Assembly (NCBI RefSeq): GCF_042477335.2
Contig: NC_091254.1
Span: 98,543,001-98,607,000 of the forward strand
DNA from: Ovis canadensis
Lineage: Eukaryota > Chordata > Mammalia > Artiodactyla > Bovidae
Direction: 5' to 3'
DNA length: 64,000 nucleotides
The notes under the pieces were generated by a model. It was not told the DNA's origin and did no database searches. It saw only the letters and a program-made list of their open reading frames with translations. This document shows positions 59,823-64,000 of the stretch, in pieces (position 1 is the first letter of the stretch; every line of letters begins with the position of its first letter). The translations under genes were made by a program, and so were the position numbers.

Positions 59823-60829
59823 ACATATAGAATTCTACCTGGAACATAGAATTCACTCAGAAAGTTTGTTTAAAAAATTTTTTTAACTGTCCAGCACTTT
59901 GAAAAACTAAATTTAACCAGGAGAATGTCTCCATATCAAATTTCAACCACCCCTTTAAAAAAAAAATGCCTTAAAGACTGCCAGCTGCCTCTTTCCTCTT
60001 TGGGAAGCTTGACTGAGGAAGAAGTTAAAAGGTTAAAAGTCTGTTTAGACTAGCTACTCTCCTGCCAAGTACAATGTTTGTTCTGCCTGCACTTAAGCCA
60101 CTGGCCTAACAGGGTAATTCTTTTTCCAGTTGCTCAGATGAAGGGTGCCCAAGGCCCAGAAAACTAGGAAGCTCCTCTTTAATGAGATGCCATGTGAGTT
60201 CTGGGACTGTCCACGGTTACAGCAGAAGGGGTCATAGCGTGTTTGCTTCTGATGGTTTGCAAAGTGTCTTGGGAGTTTATAGGTACTTTGTTGTGGGACA
60301 ATTCTCCCTTTTAAACTACTTTCCTCTTTTCTTAAACAAGCAAACAAAAAGCCCCTGCCTCTCTACGTGTTTTTGTTCAGTGGGTAGGAACTAAGCTCTG
60401 AGCCCTGACCTAAGGCTGGAGTAGTGAGGAAGACAGCCAACAAAATAAACAGGCAAAATACAGAGTGTCCTCGATGGTGATGAAATGTTTGGTGGAGAAA
60501 AACAGAGCAGGGGGAGAGGGAGCAAGGCCTGGGGATGGATGCAGAGGGCACAGTCATGAACAGGATGCTCGCAGGGACGAAGTTTCTGGAGAATGAGGTC
60601 AGGGGTTAAACAAGCATCTGCAGTCACACATCGGGAGACGCAGACAGAGACCGGGTTTGTGGACGCTGGGGCAGGAGAGGGTGGAATGCACCAAGAGAGC
60701 AGGGCTGACAGACACACACCATGTGTGACACGGACGGCCAGTGGGAGGCCACTGGACAGCACGCGGAGCTCAGCCTGCTGCTCTGCGATGACGTGGGGGG
60801 GGGGGGCGAGGCTCGAGAGAGAGGGGACG
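59823..60829. other. Intergenic, no recognised content
   Basis: 1 kb with AT-rich start (59823-59970) and G-rich end (G9 near 60796). No gene supported. Confidence 0.5.
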
Positions 60830-60940
60830 TAGGTGTACACACAGCTGATTCACGCTGTTGTGCAGCAGAAACTAACACAACATTGGAAAGCAAATTATAC
60901 TCTAATTTTAAAAATACAATAAAGAGGAAAAAAAGGTTCC
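60830..60940 (+). mobile_element. Ruminant L1 3' end fragment
   Basis: ACAGCTGATTCACGCTGTTG, TGCAGCAGAAACTAACACAA, CATTGGAAAGCAAATTATAC, then AAAATACAATAAAGAGG and A-rich end. Confidence 0.8.
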
Positions 60941-61110
60941 GGTACAGACCACAGTGACTGCAAAGCCCCGGAGGCAGTGGCCTGCCTGCTGGGCCTCCGG
61001 AGAGCGCAGAACAGGGAGCGGAGCAGCGGTCGTGTGCGGATCGTATATAAATGTTTCAAATATAAATACAAAGCATACATAATTTATAAACTTCTACGAC
61101 ATGTGCAGAT

Positions 61111-61302
61111 ATGGGCTTCCCCAGGTGAGTCTTGGGCTCAATCTCCTGGATCCCCTGGAGAAGGGCACGGCAACCCACTCCAGCATTCTGGCTTACAGAA
61201 TCCCATGGACAGAGGAGCCTGGCGGGCAGTCCATAGCGTCCATAGCATCGCAAAGAGTTGGACACAAATGAAGCGACTTGGCGCTCACATATGCACACAC
61301 CT
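61111..61302 (+). mobile_element. Bov-tA SINE
   Basis: GGGCTTCCCCAGGTGAGTC, GATCCCCTGGAGAAGGGCAC, ACAGAGGAGCCTGGCGGGC, then AGTTGGACACAAATGAAGCG and a CA-rich end. Confidence 0.9.
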
Positions 61303-61380
61303 GCATATAGAAAAGCTTACATGTATGTATTTGTGTGTAAAACTATGTCAGCCTGTTTATGGTGGGTTTTTTTTAACGTG

Positions 61381-61576
61381 CATGTGAAAGTCGCTCAGCT
61401 GTGTCCAACTCTCTGTGACCCCCACGGACTGTATAGTCCATGAGATTCTCCAGGCCAGAATACTGGAGTGGGTTGCCTTTCTCTTCTCTACGGGTTCTTT
61501 CCAACCCAGGGATCAAACCCAGGTCTCCTGCATTGCAGGCGGATTCTTTCCCAGCTGAGCCACAAGGGAAGCCCTT
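61381..61576 (-). mobile_element. Bov-tA SINE
   Basis: Reverse orientation: GAAAGTCGCTCAGCTGTGTC, CTGTATAGTCCATGAGATTC, CAACCCAGGGATCAAACCC, ending GCCACAAGGGAAGCCC. Confidence 0.94.
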
Positions 61577-63867
61577 TTTTAACATGCAAGTATTTTTTTT
61601 ATTTGTATGTAACCAAATCTACCAACTTCTCCTGCCTCGTTTTTGGCCATTTCAGTATCCATCTGACCCACTAAATTTCCTGCTAAAGGCCTGATGTGAG
61701 CTGAGTGAAATGAAAGAGCTTGAGAAGAGCTAGATTTGCAGTCCAGACTGGCTGCTTTTTCAGGAAGCGACTCGGGGCAAATGTTCCCAACTGTCCGGCG
61801 CTTCGGTTTCCTCATCTGGTGAATGCGTGTGGCCCTGCCCCTCTCAGTATTACGGCTTGTGAGCCTCTACCCAGAGGGTGCACCGTGAATGTCAGGCCCC
61901 TTAGCACCTCCTCCATAGGACCCCTTCGGCCAGCATCACCCCACACACAGTCAACAGGATGAAACAGGCCCTTGGGGACACCAACCTTACCCAGCTTGGA
62001 CGGGAAATAGCAGGTATTCATCGAGTCTGTTTCACTTTTCATTTTCTGACACCATCCCAGCCCCACCCTGAAGGGTCTACTCTTCTCTTAAAATTCCCTT
62101 CATCGGCTTCACTCCCCACAAGTCAACTTGATGGCCTGCACCTTCTGGAAGCCTTGCGCCCGCCCCCCGACATTCCAGGCCAGGGGGTCAGTGCCTCTGG
62201 ACCCCTCTGCAGGGCTGCTGGGGAAGCAAACCTACAGAAAGACGATTAGGCGGAAATACCTGCACCCAGATTGGGAGGAGGGGGCCCTAGTCAAGAGCAT
62301 TGAAAACTCCTTCAAATGCTTGACAGAAGTAAAACAATACACCTAAAGCTGCCATGAGGTGGCAGCTTATATCCGCAAACTGCCGAGACGACGGCTTCTG
62401 AGATTTCAGAACATATTTTCATCTAGCTCAACATGGATGCCTTCCATCAGCTCATCCCACTTACTGTAAAAATTATCCTAAAACTGAAAGGAGCAAATGG
62501 AATGGAATTTTGTAGAAATGGGAGTAAAATCAATACTGAATCCCCAAATGGGAGATTTCTGACAAAAAGAAAATCTTCTCAAATAAAAAGCATGGGGTGC
62601 CATTCGCTGCCAAGGGGAGGTCCCAGACTCTGTCTTCTGTGCCCTCTGCCCATCTTCCACCCTCTGCGTAGGCTCTGTTATTCCTGTTCTCTGTCACACA
62701 CGCTTCAGGGAACTCTCAGGGTTATTCCTGCCCTGAACCACACAACTGGCCCAGAATCCACACTACGGTGCCCACTGGCACTGTTTCTTCCAAGTCATTC
62801 CATTCTCTCCACCTCTAGTCAGCTAAACCCGAACCTGGGCAATCGCATAGGTCAACCCCAAACTGCGGATCATCTGTCCTGTCCCGGCCCTGGTTGCAGC
62901 GTCTCTCAGTCTGGGACGCCGGTCTTTGCATTTCTTTTCCCAAAGACGGCAGGTTCCTTGGGGGCAAGTTGCTGGCTTCCTTTCCCTGGTGTAGGTTTGC
63001 CTGGTCTGCTGTGACAAGCACCACAGGCTGAGCAGCCTCAACAGCAGACTTTCAGCCCGAGATGCCGAGACCAAGGCCGGCCCCGCCCAGCCCGAGGGCA
63101 TCTTGGTGCTGCCGTTGGCAGGAGCCCTGGGCCAGCTCCGTCCCTGCCACCCTGCTCCTCGTGGGCCCAGGTCTAGATGCAGGGCTGTGCTGTCTCCCTC
63201 TCCTTGCTTGTGGGACAGGTCGGCTTGGTCTCGGGCTTGCCCTCCTGGTGGTCACGGAGGATGCGGCCCCCAGGGGCACTTTGAAGGGCCCTCGGGACGA
63301 GGAAAGAGGGCCTGGAGGGGAGCCCTGCGCTTGGGCTCCAGCCTCCTCGGTCAGCTCTCAGCCTCTGCTCCCCTGGGGCCGTGGCCTTCCATAGGTGTGG
63401 GAGTGAGTGTGAGTGTGAATTCAGGTCTGCGTGTGAGTGCACGTGTGGCTGTAGGTGTGAGTGTGAATTCAGGTGCGCGTGTGGGTGCAGGGGTGTACAC
63501 ACTGAAGGAGTCTTTCGGGCCTAGAAAAGAAAACAACAGTCTCAAAGGCCCTTGCTGAATCATCTAACTTCAGAGAAAACAGAACGGAACTTTAGGCCCC
63601 GCCCCGGTGCTCCAGGCCAGTTGCATCTATCTGGGACTTATCACTCCCTGTCCAGGAACCTTCCACCCTACACCTGCCCAGAAGACTTACCACCCCCTGC
63701 CCAACTACAAATGCCATCTCAACTAAAGAATACCCAAAACATCCCGCCTGATTAACGTTTCCCTTATCGCTTCCACAAGCCTCCCTACAAATATGGAGCC
63801 TCCCTGACCCCTCTCCGCACTCAGCCTGGTCGTATGGCTGACTGTCGCCCCTCCTTGCCTGATCAGC
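61577..63867. other. Intergenic, mostly unique sequence
   Basis: 2.3 kb. No gene supported; the 193-codon frame at 62433-63014 shows no domain or splice context. A GTGTGAGTGTGAATTCAGG sequence occurs twice within the GT-rich stretch 63393-63496. Confidence 0.5.
63393..63496 (+). repeat. GT-rich tandem repeat, about two units
   Basis: GTGAGTGTGAATTCAGGT recurs about 50 bases apart in GTGTG-rich sequence. Confidence 0.8.
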
Positions 63868-64000
63868 CCTGGGATTTCTTTGGAAGGAATGATGCTAAAG
63901 CTGAAGCTCCAGTACTTTGGCCACCTCATGCGAAGAGTTGACTCATTGGAAAAGACTCTGATGCTGGGAGGGATTGGGGGCAGGAGGAGAAGGGGACGAC
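63868..64000 (+). mobile_element. BovB (RTE) LINE 3' fragment, cut by the window end
   Basis: TTGGAAGGAATGATGCTAAAG, CCAGTACTTTGGCCACCTCA and GGAAAAGACTCTGATGCTGG are BovB tail sequence; continues past 64000. Confidence 0.93.

Overview
This is a window of bovid (cattle, sheep, goat or close relative) nuclear DNA. The evidence is a large number of ruminant-specific repeats: BovB LINE fragments, tRNA-derived Bov-tA/BOV-A SINEs and CHR-type SINEs. They sit among split genes with canonical GT/AG introns. Nothing bacterial, plasmid-borne or viral was found, apart from old retroelement fragments. I cannot tell the species within Bovidae from the sequence alone.

Layout. (1) 1 to about 19,810, plus strand: the 3' half of COL4A2, the collagen IV alpha-2 chain gene. 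Nineteen coding exons (1033-19005) join into one frame of about 904 codons. They cover the last part of the interrupted Gly-X-Y triple helix and the whole C-terminal NC1 domain with its 12 cysteines, followed by an 800-base 3' UTR with a poly(A) signal at 19784. (2) About 19,810-27,740: an intergenic stretch between two convergent genes, with SINEs and one BovB fragment but no supported gene. (3) About 27,740-57,300, minus strand: RAB20, a small GTPase with two coding exons (57125-57296 and 28203-28744) separated by a 28.4 kb intron full of repeats. Its CpG-rich promoter region lies at about 57,280-58,400. (4) About 58,400-64,000: intergenic and repeat-rich; no supported gene. The order COL4A2 (plus) then RAB20 (minus) is the known mammalian order at human 13q34.

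The two genes are not functionally linked in any way the sequence shows. COL4A2 encodes a secreted basement-membrane collagen that assembles with COL4A1 through NC1. RAB20 encodes an endosomal/phagosomal Rab with an arginine where most Rabs have the catalytic glutamine.

The most unusual content is tandem repeats: at least nine minisatellite-type arrays. These include a 20-copy 42-bp array in a COL4A2 intron whose minus strand carries serial G-quadruplex motifs, an 80-bp array that runs directly into the splice acceptor of an NC1 exon, a tandem array built across an L1/SINE junction, a 10-bp array of about 36 units, and a 0.5 kb array with a 19-base core. This density, together with high GC, fits a distal (subtelomeric) chromosome position. 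I found no credible new gene system; the long open frames that stand out are by-products of repeats with periods divisible by three, or of retroelements.
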